Source of the DNA: Roseococcus sp. SDR
Lineage (GTDB): Bacteria > Pseudomonadota > Alphaproteobacteria > Acetobacterales > Acetobacteraceae
Reading direction: 5' to 3'
Assembly: GCF_019083995.1 (NCBI RefSeq)
Contig: NZ_JAHRCU010000016.1
Location: 1 to 64,000 of the forward strand
Length of the DNA stretch: 64,000 bases
The notes under the pieces are model-generated. The model saw nothing but the letters and a program-made list of their open reading frames with translations, was not told the DNA's origin and searched no databases. A program made the translations under genes and the position numbers. The first letter of the stretch is position 1, and the number at the start of each line of letters is the position of its first letter. Below, in pieces: positions 36,903 to 45,376 of this stretch.

Positions 36903-39032
36903 TCAGGCCGAAAGGATCATCAGCCCATCCACGGCCACGCAGCCATCGGGCCGGCAGACCAGCGGGTTGATCTCCGCCTCCTCCAGCCGATCACCCATGG
37001 CGGCGGCAAAGCCCGAGAATTGCGCGATGGCGGCGGCGATCTGCTCCACCGGCAGCTTCGGGCTGCCGCGGAAGCCATCGAGCAGCGGGAAGGCCTTGAG
37101 GCTGCGCAGCATGGCCATCGCACCTTCCTGGGAGACGGGCGCGACATCGAGCGCCACATCCTTCCAGAGCTCGGCCTGCACGCCGCCCAGGCCCACCAGC
37201 ACCATCACGCCGAATTGCGGATCGCGCCGCGCGCCGAGGATGAGCTCGACGCCGCGCGCCTCCATCCGCTGCACCAGCACGCCATCCACGCGGGCCGCCG
37301 GCGCATGCTTCGCCACACCCGCCATGATGCGCCCGAAGGCGGCGGTGACGGCGGCGGCATCCGCCAGGTTCAGCTCCACGCCGCCCACCTCGGTCTTGTG
37401 CGCGACATCGGGGCTGTCGAGCTTGAGCACGACGGGGAAACCGAGCGTCTCGGCCGCCGCCACGGCGGCGGCCGCATCCTTCGCGCGATGTTCCGCGACG
37501 ACGGGCAAGCCGGCCGAGGCGAAGGCGGATTTGGCCGCCGCCTCCATCAGCGTGGCAGCGCCCGCAGGGATGGCGGCAGCGGCGGCCTGGGCGCGCGCAT
37601 CGACCTGGCCCGCCGCGGGCATCGGGTCATAGCGCTGGAACCACAGCCGCAGCGCATTCATCATCCGCCGCATGCTGCGGAACAGCACGAGGTTGGAGCT
37701 GACATCCACCGCCTCGGCCCCCGGCCCTTCCAGGCTCTCGGGAATCCAGGCGATGCATATCGGCTTGCCGCTGGCCGCCGCCATCGGCTCCAGCGTCTTC
37801 ATGCGGGCCGGCGTCGCGGCGGGGGCGGGGTTGTGATAGACCACGGGGAAGACCACGGTCGCGTATTGCTCATCATTGAGCATCGCGAGCATGCATTCCT
37901 CGAAGGATTTCGGGTTGGTCGCCACTTGCGCCGTGAGGTCGCAGGGGTTGCGCGGGCTGCCGAAATCCGGGATCGCCGAGCGCAGCACGCGCTCCGTCTC
38001 CGGCGCGGGCTGCGGCAGCGGCAGGCCCGCGAATTCCGCGTGATCCGCCGCCATGATGCCCGCGCCACCCGAGGGGGTGACGATGCCCACGCCGCGGCCC
38101 TTGGGCGGGCCGGCCTTGGCGAAGAAGCCCGCCGTTTCCAGCAGCGCGTCGAAATCACCCACCTCGAGCATGCCCGCGCGCTTGAAGCCGGCCGACCAGG
38201 CCGCGCTGCTGCCGGCCAGCGAGCCGGTGTGCGAGGCGGCGGCCTTGGCGCCGACTTCACCACGGCCAAGCTTCAGCACCACGATGGTCTTGCCCAGGCT
38301 CGCCGCCATCTCGCCCAGCAGGAAAAGGCGCCGCGCATCGCGCAGGCCCTCGACCGCCAGCGCGATGCTGCGGCATTCGGGGATGGTGAGCTGGAAGGCG
38401 GCCAGGTCACAGACGTCGAGGTCCGTCGCATTGCCGGCTGTGGTCATGTGGCACATGGCGAAGCCGCGCTCGGCCGCCTGCATCAGCGCATAGCCCAGCG
38501 CGCCCGACTGGCTGACGACGCCCACACCGCCAGCCGGTGCCGTCATCTTCACATAGTCCGGCATGAAGGTGGCGCCGACGCGCTGGCGATGGTCCACGAA
38601 GCCCAGGCAATTGGCGCCGAGCAAAGGGAAGCCCATGCGCCGCGCCATCTGGCGCAGTTCCTCCTCCTCCACGGCGCGCTCGGGCAGGTCCGTCTCGCCA
38701 TAGCCGGAGGCGTAGATCACCGCGCCACCGCCGCCCTTCTTGGCGAGTGCCTGCACCGCATCACTCACGCCCGTGCGGGGCAGCGCGATGACGGTGGAAT
38801 CCGGCGCGCCCGGCAGGTCTGCGACGGAGGCGAAGCAGGGGCGGCCATGCAGCTCCTGACCCGCATATTTCGGATTCACGCACCAGACCGGGCCGTCAAA
38901 GTCCCGCATGTTCTGCACGGTGCGCGCGCCAAAGCCCGTGGGCTCGGCCGATACGCCCACCACGGCGAAGCTGCGCGGCGCCAGAAGACGCGTGAGGCTC
39001 TTGGGGTCGCGCAGGGCTTCCACGCTGGACAT
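36903..39032 (-). CDS. ADP-forming acetate/acyl-CoA ligase family protein (ACS-type, alpha-beta fusion)
   Basis: This is a 709-residue fusion. The N-terminal CoA-binding Rossmann domain (LAPRSFAVVGVSAEPTGFG, about 15-130) is followed by succinyl-CoA-synthetase-like subdomains (VSQSGALG, and AASHTGSLAGS with a candidate phosphorylated histidine). The C-terminal ATP-grasp domain lies at about 480-705, including FPVVLKLDSPDVAHKTEVGG. The enzyme should interconvert acyl-CoA plus ADP and acid plus ATP. ATG 39032 follows GGGAG; an ATG at 39095 is less likely. It lies downstream of the TRAP transporter genes, probably activating the imported acid. Confidence 0.88.
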   Translation of the reverse strand: MSSVEALRDPKSLTRLLAPRSFAVVGVSAEPTGFGARTVQNMRDFDGPVWCVNPKYAGQELHGRPCFASVADLPGAPDSTVIALPRTGVSDAVQALAKKGGGGAVIYASGYGETDLPERAVEEEELRQMARRMGFPLLGANCLGFVDHRQRVGATFMPDYVKMTAPAGGVGVVSQSGALGYALMQAAERGFAMCHMTTAGNATDLDVCDLAAFQLTIPECRSIALAVEGLRDARRLFLLGEMAASLGKTIVVLKLGRGEVGAKAAASHTGSLAGSSAAWSAGFKRAGMLEVGDFDALLETAGFFAKAGPPKGRGVGIVTPSGGAGIMAADHAEFAGLPLPQPAPETERVLRSAIPDFGSPRNPCDLTAQVATNPKSFEECMLAMLNDEQYATVVFPVVYHNPAPAATPARMKTLEPMAAASGKPICIAWIPESLEGPGAEAVDVSSNLVLFRSMRRMMNALRLWFQRYDPMPAAGQVDARAQAAAAAIPAGAATLMEAAAKSAFASAGLPVVAEHRAKDAAAAVAAAETLGFPVVLKLDSPDVAHKTEVGGVELNLADAAAVTAAFGRIMAGVAKHAPAARVDGVLVQRMEARGVELILGARRDPQFGVMVLVGLGGVQAELWKDVALDVAPVSQEGAMAMLRSLKAFPLLDGFRGSPKLPVEQIAAAIAQFSGFAAAMGDRLEEAEINPLVCRPDGCVAVDGLMILSA

Positions 39033-39114
39033 CGGTTCTTCGCTCCCTTTGATTTCGTTGGGCGCCATTCGGAAGCAGGCCGGGCGTTTCGGCAAGCCCC
39101 CGGCCCGGCTTCGT

Positions 39115-40401
39115 TCACATCATGCCGGTCACGCGCGGCAGCCAAAGGGCGATGCCGGGGAAGACGACGACGAGCGCGAGGGCCACGAACATCGCCAGGA
39201 TCATCCAGACCACCCAGGGGATGGTGCTTTCCATCGTGACGCCCGCGATGCGGCAGGACACCATCAGGTTCACCGCCATGGGCGGCGTGAACTGGCCGAT
39301 CGCGATCTTCATGGTGAGGATCACGCCGAACCAGGTCAGGTCCCATTCGAAGGCGCGGGCGATGGGGATCAGCACCGGCAGCAGGATGAGGAAGGTGGAA
39401 ACACCGTCCAGGAACATCCCGATGAAGACCAGCGCCACCATCAGCAGCGCGATGGTGCCGTATTCACCCAGCCCGAGCCCCACGATCCAGCCCGCGATGG
39501 GCTGCACGATGCCCAGCGTGGAGGTGGACCAGGCGAAGACGCTGGCCAGCGCGATGATGATGAGGATGACGGCCGAGATCTCGCCCGCCTCCACCAGCAT
39601 CTCGTAAAGGTCGCGCATCGTCATGCTGCGATAGACGAAGAAGCCGACGAAGAGGCCGTAGAACACCGCCATCACCGCCGCTTCCGTCGGCGTGAAGGCA
39701 CCGATGCGCATGCCGCCCAGGATGACGACGGGCGCCATCAACCCCCAGATCGCCTCCTTGAAGCTGTGCCAGAGGGAGTTCTCGTCGCGGTCGGGGTTCT
39801 TGCCGCCGAAATCCTTGATCCAGGAGATGATGAGGATGGGCACGATGATGGCCACACCGGCCAAAATCCCCGGGAACATCCCCGCCATGAAGATGGCCGG
39901 CACCGAGACGCCGGGGACCATCACCGCATAGACGATGAAGGCGATGGAGGGCGGGATCAGGATATCCGTCGCGGCCGCGGCACCCACGGTGGAGGCGATG
40001 AAGGGCCGCGGATAGCCATCCTTCACCATGCCGCGCGTGACCACCTGACCCACGGCCGCCGAGGTGGCCGGGCCGGAGCCCGAGATGCCGCCGATGATCA
40101 TCGCCACCAGCACGGCGACGGAAGCGAGTGCGCCGCGCCCGGCGCCGACCAGTGCGGTCGCGAATTTCACCAGGCGGAGTGCCACGCCCGTCCGGTCGAA
40201 GACGCAGCCCACCAGCACGAACATGGGGATGGCGATCAGCGGGTATTTCGCGATGCCGGCATAGACGTTGGTCGGCATCGCCATCAGCGTCTGGTCGGCG
40301 AGTGCGATGGCCAGCGCGCCGGCGAGGCCCAGCGCCACGGCAATCGGCACGCCGCCCAGCAGCAGGATCATGAACATGAGGAAGAGGATGGTGCCGATCA
40401 T
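39115..40401 (-). CDS. dctM: TRAP transporter large permease (DctM/SiaM-like)
   Basis: This is the 428-residue large membrane subunit of a tripartite ATP-independent periplasmic transporter, with about twelve hydrophobic helices. The family features include FLMFMILLLGGVPIAVALG at the start, MFVLVGCVFDRTG, GGISGSGPATSAAVGQV and IPPSIAFIVYAVMVPGVS. The ATG overlaps the stop of the small permease gene (ATGA). With DctQ and DctP it forms a complete three-gene system driven by a sodium or proton gradient. Confidence 0.95.
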   Translation of the reverse strand: MIGTILFLMFMILLLGGVPIAVALGLAGALAIALADQTLMAMPTNVYAGIAKYPLIAIPMFVLVGCVFDRTGVALRLVKFATALVGAGRGALASVAVLVAMIIGGISGSGPATSAAVGQVVTRGMVKDGYPRPFIASTVGAAAATDILIPPSIAFIVYAVMVPGVSVPAIFMAGMFPGILAGVAIIVPILIISWIKDFGGKNPDRDENSLWHSFKEAIWGLMAPVVILGGMRIGAFTPTEAAVMAVFYGLFVGFFVYRSMTMRDLYEMLVEAGEISAVILIIIALASVFAWSTSTLGIVQPIAGWIVGLGLGEYGTIALLMVALVFIGMFLDGVSTFLILLPVLIPIARAFEWDLTWFGVILTMKIAIGQFTPPMAVNLMVSCRIAGVTMESTIPWVVWMILAMFVALALVVVFPGIALWLPRVTGMM

Positions 40402-40907
40402 CCTTCCTCTCCACGGGCGAGGCGGATGATTCGGCCGAGCGCGCGGCCGATCACCAGGATGGCGAGCAGCGGCAGCCACACGGTGTAGAGCCATTGCGGA
40501 TGGCCGAGGCCGGGCGAGAGAACCTCGAAATCATACTCGTCCCAGACCATGCGGCCGCCATACCAGAGGATCAGCCCGAAGCAGATGATGAGCAGGCCCA
40601 AGCCCATGATTTCCGCCACGCGGCGGCGGCCCGGGTTCATCTTGTCCACGAAGAAGCCGATGCGGATGTGCCGCCCGCAGGCCGTGGCGAGCGCCGTGCC
40701 GACGAGGGCCACCACCACCATCAGCGCCACCGAGTATTCCTCGGTGAAGGCGAGCGAGATGTTGGAGAGGTAGCGTGTCACGACATTCGCCGCCGTGATC
40801 AGCGCCATGGCGCCCATCGCGGCGGCGAGCAGCACGCGCTCCAGCGTCAGGGGCACGCGCGTCTTGGGATCAGGCGGCGTGGCCGTCGGGTCGAAATCGG
40901 CGGCCAT
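40398..40907 (-). CDS. dctQ: TRAP transporter small permease (DctQ-like)
   Basis: This 169-residue protein has four predicted transmembrane helices. It shows the DctQ pattern TAANVVTRYLSNISLAFTEEYSVALMV in the first half and RHIRIGFFVDKMNPGRR in the second cytoplasmic loop. It links DctP docking to the DctM channel. ATG 40907 is used; the gene begins ten bases after dctP ends. The stop overlaps dctM. Confidence 0.92.
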   Translation of the reverse strand: MAADFDPTATPPDPKTRVPLTLERVLLAAAMGAMALITAANVVTRYLSNISLAFTEEYSVALMVVVALVGTALATACGRHIRIGFFVDKMNPGRRRVAEIMGLGLLIICFGLILWYGGRMVWDEYDFEVLSPGLGHPQWLYTVWLPLLAILVIGRALGRIIRLARGEEG

Positions 40908-40917
40908 CAGGCGGGCG

Positions 40918-41958
40918 TCACGAAGCGGCGCGGATGGCGGCTTCCGCCTTGCGTACGAGGTCGTTGCCGATGGTGCCGGACCAGCGATCATAGACCGGGC
41001 GCAGCGCCGTCGCGAAAGCCTGCTTCTGCGCCGCCGTCAGCGTCGTCACTTCCACATTGCGGTTGCGCAGTTCCACCAGCGCGCTGTCATCCGTGCCGGG
41101 GATACCGAGGCCGCGACGGGCGAGCGCGATGTTGTTGCGTGCTGCTTCGCGGGCGCATTCGCGCACCAGCTCCTGGTCGGCTGGCGTGAAGCTCGCCATG
41201 ACGGATTTGGAAAGGCCGAAGATCAGCGCGTCATTCACGTAGTTCCAGATGGTCATGTGGCGCTGCGCCAGCGTGTCCATCCGGAAGGCGAGGAAGAGGT
41301 TGACCGGGTTCTCCTGCCCATCCACCGCGCCCGTGCTGAGTGCCGGCTGCAGGTCGGCGAAGGACATCTGCAGCGGATTGGCGCCGAGGCCATTGTAGAT
41401 GTCGTTGAAGATGGCGCCGGCCGCGAAGCGGATCTTCAGGCCGCGCAGGTCCGCCGGGGCGCTGATGGCGCGGCGGGAATTGCTGATCTCGCGGAAGCCG
41501 TTCTCGCCGAAGGCCACCGCCGTCACGTCGCGCCGGTCCATGATGCCGACGAGGTCGCGCCCCACCTCGCCATTGATCAGCGCGTCGAAGGCGCGGTGGT
41601 CAGGCATCAGGAAGGGCAGCTGGAAGATGCCGGCCTCGCGCACCTGGGGTGCGATGTTGATGGTGCTGAAGACGGCGAAATCGATGATGCCCTGGCGCAT
41701 GGCCAGCAGCTCACGCGTCTGGTCGCCGCCGACGAGCTGGCTGCCCGGATAGACGCGCACATTGATTCGGCCGTTGGAGCGCTGGGTCACCAGCTCCGCC
41801 CATTGGAAGGCGCCCTCGGCGAAGGGGATGGGCCGGTTGCCGACGACGGAGAGCTTGTATTCGGGACGGTAGGCCGGCTGCGCGCCACCGATGCGGGGTG
41901 CGGCGAGGATGGCGGCGCCGCCCGCCAGGAGGGCGCGGCGATCGGTCATCAGGCTCAT
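40918..41958 (-). CDS. dctP: TRAP transporter substrate-binding protein (DctP-like)
   Basis: This 346-residue periplasmic receptor has a twin-arginine-like signal (TDRRALLAGGAAILAAP). The DctP-family landmarks are RINVRVYPGSQLVGG, ELLAMRQGIIDFAV, the ISAPADLRGLKIR motif containing the carboxylate-binding Arg, and ALSTGAVDGQENPVNLF. The Arg and the GQENP block suggest a carboxylate ligand. Of three close ATGs, 41958 has GGAGG at about ten bases. It diverges from the SDR gene. Confidence 0.93.
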   Translation of the reverse strand: MSLMTDRRALLAGGAAILAAPRIGGAQPAYRPEYKLSVVGNRPIPFAEGAFQWAELVTQRSNGRINVRVYPGSQLVGGDQTRELLAMRQGIIDFAVFSTINIAPQVREAGIFQLPFLMPDHRAFDALINGEVGRDLVGIMDRRDVTAVAFGENGFREISNSRRAISAPADLRGLKIRFAAGAIFNDIYNGLGANPLQMSFADLQPALSTGAVDGQENPVNLFLAFRMDTLAQRHMTIWNYVNDALIFGLSKSVMASFTPADQELVRECAREAARNNIALARRGLGIPGTDDSALVELRNRNVEVTTLTAAQKQAFATALRPVYDRWSGTIGNDLVRKAEAAIRAAS

Positions 41959-42058
41959 GCGGGTCATCTCCTCCAGGCGGCTTTTGCATGCCGCGTTCCG
42001 GATGCCACAATGCGGCCGAGGGAGGCGGGCGCGCAAGACGCCCCGCCCAGGGAGAGGC

Positions 42059-42756
42059 ATGGCGAAACGATTGGCGATCACGGGCGGGGCCTCGGGCATC
42101 GGGGCGGCCATCGGCGCCGCCGCCCGCGCGGCAGGCTGGGAGACGGCCCTGGCCGACCGCAACCCGGCCGAGGGTTGCGACATGCTCGACGTGACGGATG
42201 CCGCCGCCGTGGCCGACTGGATCGCGGGGCTGACGGACCTCCAGGGCCTGGTCTGCTCGGCCGGAATCTCGGCGGCGACGCCCCTGCTCGACACCGCGCC
42301 CGAGACCTTCCGGCGCATCCTCGACGTGAACGTCACGGGCTGCTTCCTGGCGGCACAGGCATCGGCGCGGGCCATGGCGGCCTCTGGCAAGGGTGGCAGC
42401 ATCGTGCTCATCGCCTCGGTCTCCGGCCTGCGCGGCGTGGAGGGGCGCATCGCCTATGGCGCCTCCAAGGCGGCCGTCATCAACATGGCGCAGGTGATGG
42501 CGATGGACCTCGCGCCGCATGGCATCCGCGTGAACGCCATCTGCCCCGCGCCGATCGAGACGCCCATGGTCACCGCCCTGCATGACGCCGAGACGCGCGC
42601 GCAATGGCTCAGCCGCATTCCGGCCGCGCGCTATGGCCGCGTGGAGGAGGTGGCCGAAGCGGCCCTCTTCCTGCTCGATCCCGCGCGCTCCTCCTACATC
42701 ACCGGCCACGCGCTGCCGGGGATGGCGGCTATGCCGGGGCCGGGGTGCGCGCATGA
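42059..42756 (+). pseudogene. SDR-family oxidoreductase with a C-terminal frameshift
   Basis: The protein is a classical short-chain dehydrogenase: TGGASGIG at residues 8-15, CSAGIS, and the catalytic Tyr and Lys in YGASKAAV. Up to SSYITGHALP it reads normally. The expected final segment (V-D-G-G-Y-A-G-A-G-V-R-A) is encoded, but in a different frame, as if one base were missing in CCGGGGAT near 42716-42722. With that base restored the gene would be 232 residues and would stop at TGA 42754-42756, overlapping the next ATG. Without it the frame runs on to 43741. This is a recent mutation or a sequence error. Confidence 0.8.
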
Positions 42757-44300
42757 TCCCCGCGACAAATCTCGGGCGCCTGCTGAGCCAGACGGCCCGC
42801 CGCCTGCCCGATGCGCCGGCCCTGATCTGGCGCGAGAAGACATGGTCCTGGGCCGAGCTGAACGCCCGCGTGGATCGCCTCGCCGCGGTGCTGCGCGCGC
42901 ATGGGATCGGCAAGGGCGACCGGGTGCTGGTGCATGCGCGCAACGGCAACGCCATGTTCGAGAGCCTCTGGGCGACGTGGAAGATCGGCGGCGTCTGGGT
43001 GCCGACCAATGTGCGGCTGACCCCGCCCGAGGTGGCCTATCTGGCGGAGGCCAGCGGCGCGCGCGTCATGCTGCGCGACCACGGCTTCGCCGCCCATGCC
43101 GATGCGGTGCGGGCGGCGGCACCCGATTGCCAAATGGTCATCGCGGTGGACGACGCCCGCCCCGACGAGGAGGACTACGAAACCCTGATCACCGAGGCGC
43201 CCGTCCCGCCGGCGAACCACGAGGCCGAAGTCGGCCGCGACGACCCCTGCTGGTTCTTCTTCACCTCCGGCACCACCGGCCGGCCCAAGGCCGCGGTGCT
43301 GACGCATGGCCAGATGGGCTTCATCATCACCAACCACCTGGCCGACCTGATGCCCGGCCTGACCGAGCGCGACGCCTCGCTGGTGGTGGCACCGCTCAGC
43401 CATGGCGCCGGCATCCACGCCCTCTGCCAGGTGGCGCGCGGCGCCTGCTCCATCCTGCTGCCGGGCGAGCGGCTGGACACGGCCATCGCCTGGGAGCTGA
43501 TCGCGCGGCATGGCGTGACGAACATGTTCACCGTGCCCACCATCCTGAACATGCTCGTGGCCGACCCGGCCGCCGCGCCGCACCGGCTGCGCCACGTCAT
43601 CTATGCCGGCGCGCCGATGTACCGGGCGGACCAGCTCCGCGCGATGGAGCGGCTCGGCCCGTGCCTCGTGCAGTATTTCGGCCTGGGCGAGGTCACCGGC
43701 TGCATCACCGTCCTGCGCCCCGACCAGCACAGCACGGATGACGCCTCCCCCGGTGCGCTCAGCGTCGGCGCGCCGCGCACCGGCATGGACATCGCGATCC
43801 TCGACGAGGAGGGCCGTCATGCCGAGCGCGGCGAGATCTGCGTGCGTGGCCCCGGCGTCTTCGCCGGCTATTTCCAGAACGATGCCGCGAACGAGAAGGC
43901 CTTCCGCCAGGGCTGGTTCCACACAGGCGATCTCGGCTTCCTGGACGCCCAAGGCTTCCTGCACATCACCGGCCGCGCCTCGGACATGTTCATCTCGGGC
44001 GGCTCCAACATCTACCCGCGCGAGGTGGAGGAGGCGCTGCTAACGCACCCGGCCGTGGTGGAATGTGCCGTGGTCGGCCTGCCCGATCCGCGCTGGGGGG
44101 AGTCGGGCGTCGCCTGCCTCGTGCTCCGCGCGCCCACGGCGCCCGAGGAATTGCTCGCGCATCTCGAAGGCAAGCTCGCGCGCTACAAGCATCCGCGCCG
44201 CTTCGTGGTGTGGGAGGCGTTGCCGAAATCCGCCTATGGCAAGGTGCCGAAGACGCTGCTCGCGCAGCGCCTCAAGGAAGAAGGCGTGAGCTTCGGATGA
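42753..44300 (+). CDS. AMP-forming acyl-CoA synthetase
   Basis: This is a 515-residue ANL-superfamily ligase. The P-loop-like A3 motif is FTSGTTGRPKAAVLTHG, followed by YFGLGEVTG (A5), the HTGDLGFLDAQGFLHITGR hinge (A8) and the A10 lysine in PKSAYGKVPKTLL. It converts a carboxylic acid, ATP and CoA to acyl-CoA. ATG 42753 overlaps the restored SDR stop, so both are probably one operon. Together with the divergent TRAP transporter it suggests import and CoA-activation of an organic acid of unknown identity. Confidence 0.92.
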   Translation: MIPATNLGRLLSQTARRLPDAPALIWREKTWSWAELNARVDRLAAVLRAHGIGKGDRVLVHARNGNAMFESLWATWKIGGVWVPTNVRLTPPEVAYLAEASGARVMLRDHGFAAHADAVRAAAPDCQMVIAVDDARPDEEDYETLITEAPVPPANHEAEVGRDDPCWFFFTSGTTGRPKAAVLTHGQMGFIITNHLADLMPGLTERDASLVVAPLSHGAGIHALCQVARGACSILLPGERLDTAIAWELIARHGVTNMFTVPTILNMLVADPAAAPHRLRHVIYAGAPMYRADQLRAMERLGPCLVQYFGLGEVTGCITVLRPDQHSTDDASPGALSVGAPRTGMDIAILDEEGRHAERGEICVRGPGVFAGYFQNDAANEKAFRQGWFHTGDLGFLDAQGFLHITGRASDMFISGGSNIYPREVEEALLTHPAVVECAVVGLPDPRWGESGVACLVLRAPTAPEELLAHLEGKLARYKHPRRFVVWEALPKSAYGKVPKTLLAQRLKEEGVSFG

Positions 44301-44325
44301 AGCGCCGCCCCGATCAGGAGACGTG

Positions 44326-45273
44326 ATGATGTCTGCACACAGCTTGCCGGTGATCGACGTCGCGGGACTTGGAAGCGGCCGCCGCGTGAAGGAGATCGCG
44401 GCCGAGATCCGCGCCGCCTGCACCGGCCCCGGCTTCTTCTACATCCGCAACCATGGCGTGCCGGAGGCGACCATCGCTGCCGCCGTCGCGGCCGCGCGCC
44501 GCTTCTTCCATCTGCCGCCCGAGGTGAAGGCGCGCACCCGTGCCAACCTGGCCCACCGCGGCTGGCATGCGGCCGGCGGCGCCGTGATGGCCGGCGCCAC
44601 AAAGCCGGACCTGAAGGAGTTCTTCTCGCTCGGCCTCGATCTGCCGGCCGATCATCCCGTCGTGCTGGCGGGCGAGAAGCTGCGCGGCCCCAACCAATGG
44701 CCAGCGGAAGTGCCCGAGCTTCAGACCGCCATGGAGGCCTACTACGCCGAGATGATGCGCTGCGGCGCCGGGCTGATGCGCGCCATCGCCGTGAGCCTCG
44801 ATTTGCCGGAGGATTTCTTCGCCCCCCACTACACCCTGCCGCTGCAGCGCACCCAGGCCGTCTTCTACCCGCCGCAACCGCCCGACGACACGGAAGGCTT
44901 CGGCGTGGCGCCGCACACGGATTTCGGCTGCATCACGCTGCTCTGGCAGGATGACAGCGGCGGGCTCGAGGTGCGCGAACGCCAATCCGGCAGCTGGATC
45001 CCGGCGCCCCCCCTGGCGGGAACGCTGGTGATCAATGTGGGGGATTTGCTGGGCCGCTGGAGCAATGACCGCTTCGCGAGCACGCCGCACCGCGTGGTGA
45101 ACCGCTCGGGCCATGAGCGCATGTCCATCGCGACCTTCCATGACCCGAACTTCAGCGCGCCGATTGATCCGCGCGCCTTGGGGGCCACGGCGCCGCTCTA
45201 CCCGCCGACCACCGCCGGCGGGCATATCCTCGACTGCTTCGCCAAGGCCTTCGCCTACCGCAAGGGGGCCTAG
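44326..45273 (+). CDS. Isopenicillin-N-synthase-like 2-oxoglutarate/Fe(II) oxygenase
   Basis: This is a 315-residue non-haem iron dioxygenase. The iron triad is His197, Asp199 and His255 (APHTDFG ... TPHRVVN), and the oxoglutarate-binding RxS is Arg265/Ser267 (ERMSI). The N-terminal DIOX_N-like part (LPVIDVAGLG ... GPGFFYIRNHGVP) is typical. A GGAG precedes ATG 44326; ATG 44329 and GTG 44323 are alternatives. It follows the acyl-CoA synthetase by 25 bases and probably hydroxylates the same or a related metabolite. Its TAG stop lies inside a palindromic element. Confidence 0.9.
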   Translation: MMSAHSLPVIDVAGLGSGRRVKEIAAEIRAACTGPGFFYIRNHGVPEATIAAAVAAARRFFHLPPEVKARTRANLAHRGWHAAGGAVMAGATKPDLKEFFSLGLDLPADHPVVLAGEKLRGPNQWPAEVPELQTAMEAYYAEMMRCGAGLMRAIAVSLDLPEDFFAPHYTLPLQRTQAVFYPPQPPDDTEGFGVAPHTDFGCITLLWQDDSGGLEVRERQSGSWIPAPPLAGTLVINVGDLLGRWSNDRFASTPHRVVNRSGHERMSIATFHDPNFSAPIDPRALGATAPLYPPTTAGGHILDCFAKAFAYRKGA

Positions 45274-45376
45274 AGCAGATCCCGATCAGATGGACTCATC
45301 TGATCGGGTGAGGATGCTCGCAAAAACAAATGTCCAGAGTCTTTGCAGCGAGCCGGGGCGAGCGGAAAAGGCTCTA
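45271..45376. repeat. Palindromic intergenic element carrying both convergent stop codons
   Basis: This is a 106-base element bounded by the inverted hexamers TAGAGC (45271-45276) and GCTCTA (45371-45376). Inside is a perfect 12-bp hairpin, CCCGATCAGATG/CATCTGATCGGG, at 45281-45308 with a four-base loop. The TAG stops of the oxygenase gene (plus) and the RTX gene (minus) are supplied by the terminal hexamers. Elements with TCTAGAGC-like ends and a hairpin of this type are, as I recall, frequent between genes in several alphaproteobacteria. It may be a miniature mobile palindrome, a bidirectional terminator, or both. Confidence 0.6.

Noticed and set aside
37020-39239. A 739-codon plus-strand frame opposite the ADP-forming acyl-CoA ligase.
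   Set aside because: His/Arg/Gly-rich shadow translation without recognisable domains; the minus strand encodes a complete enzyme.
41891-43741. A single 616-codon frame covering the SDR and part of the acyl-CoA synthetase.
   Set aside because: The second half is antisense-like, Arg/Pro-rich and out of frame with the clear synthetase. It results from the frameshift near 42720.
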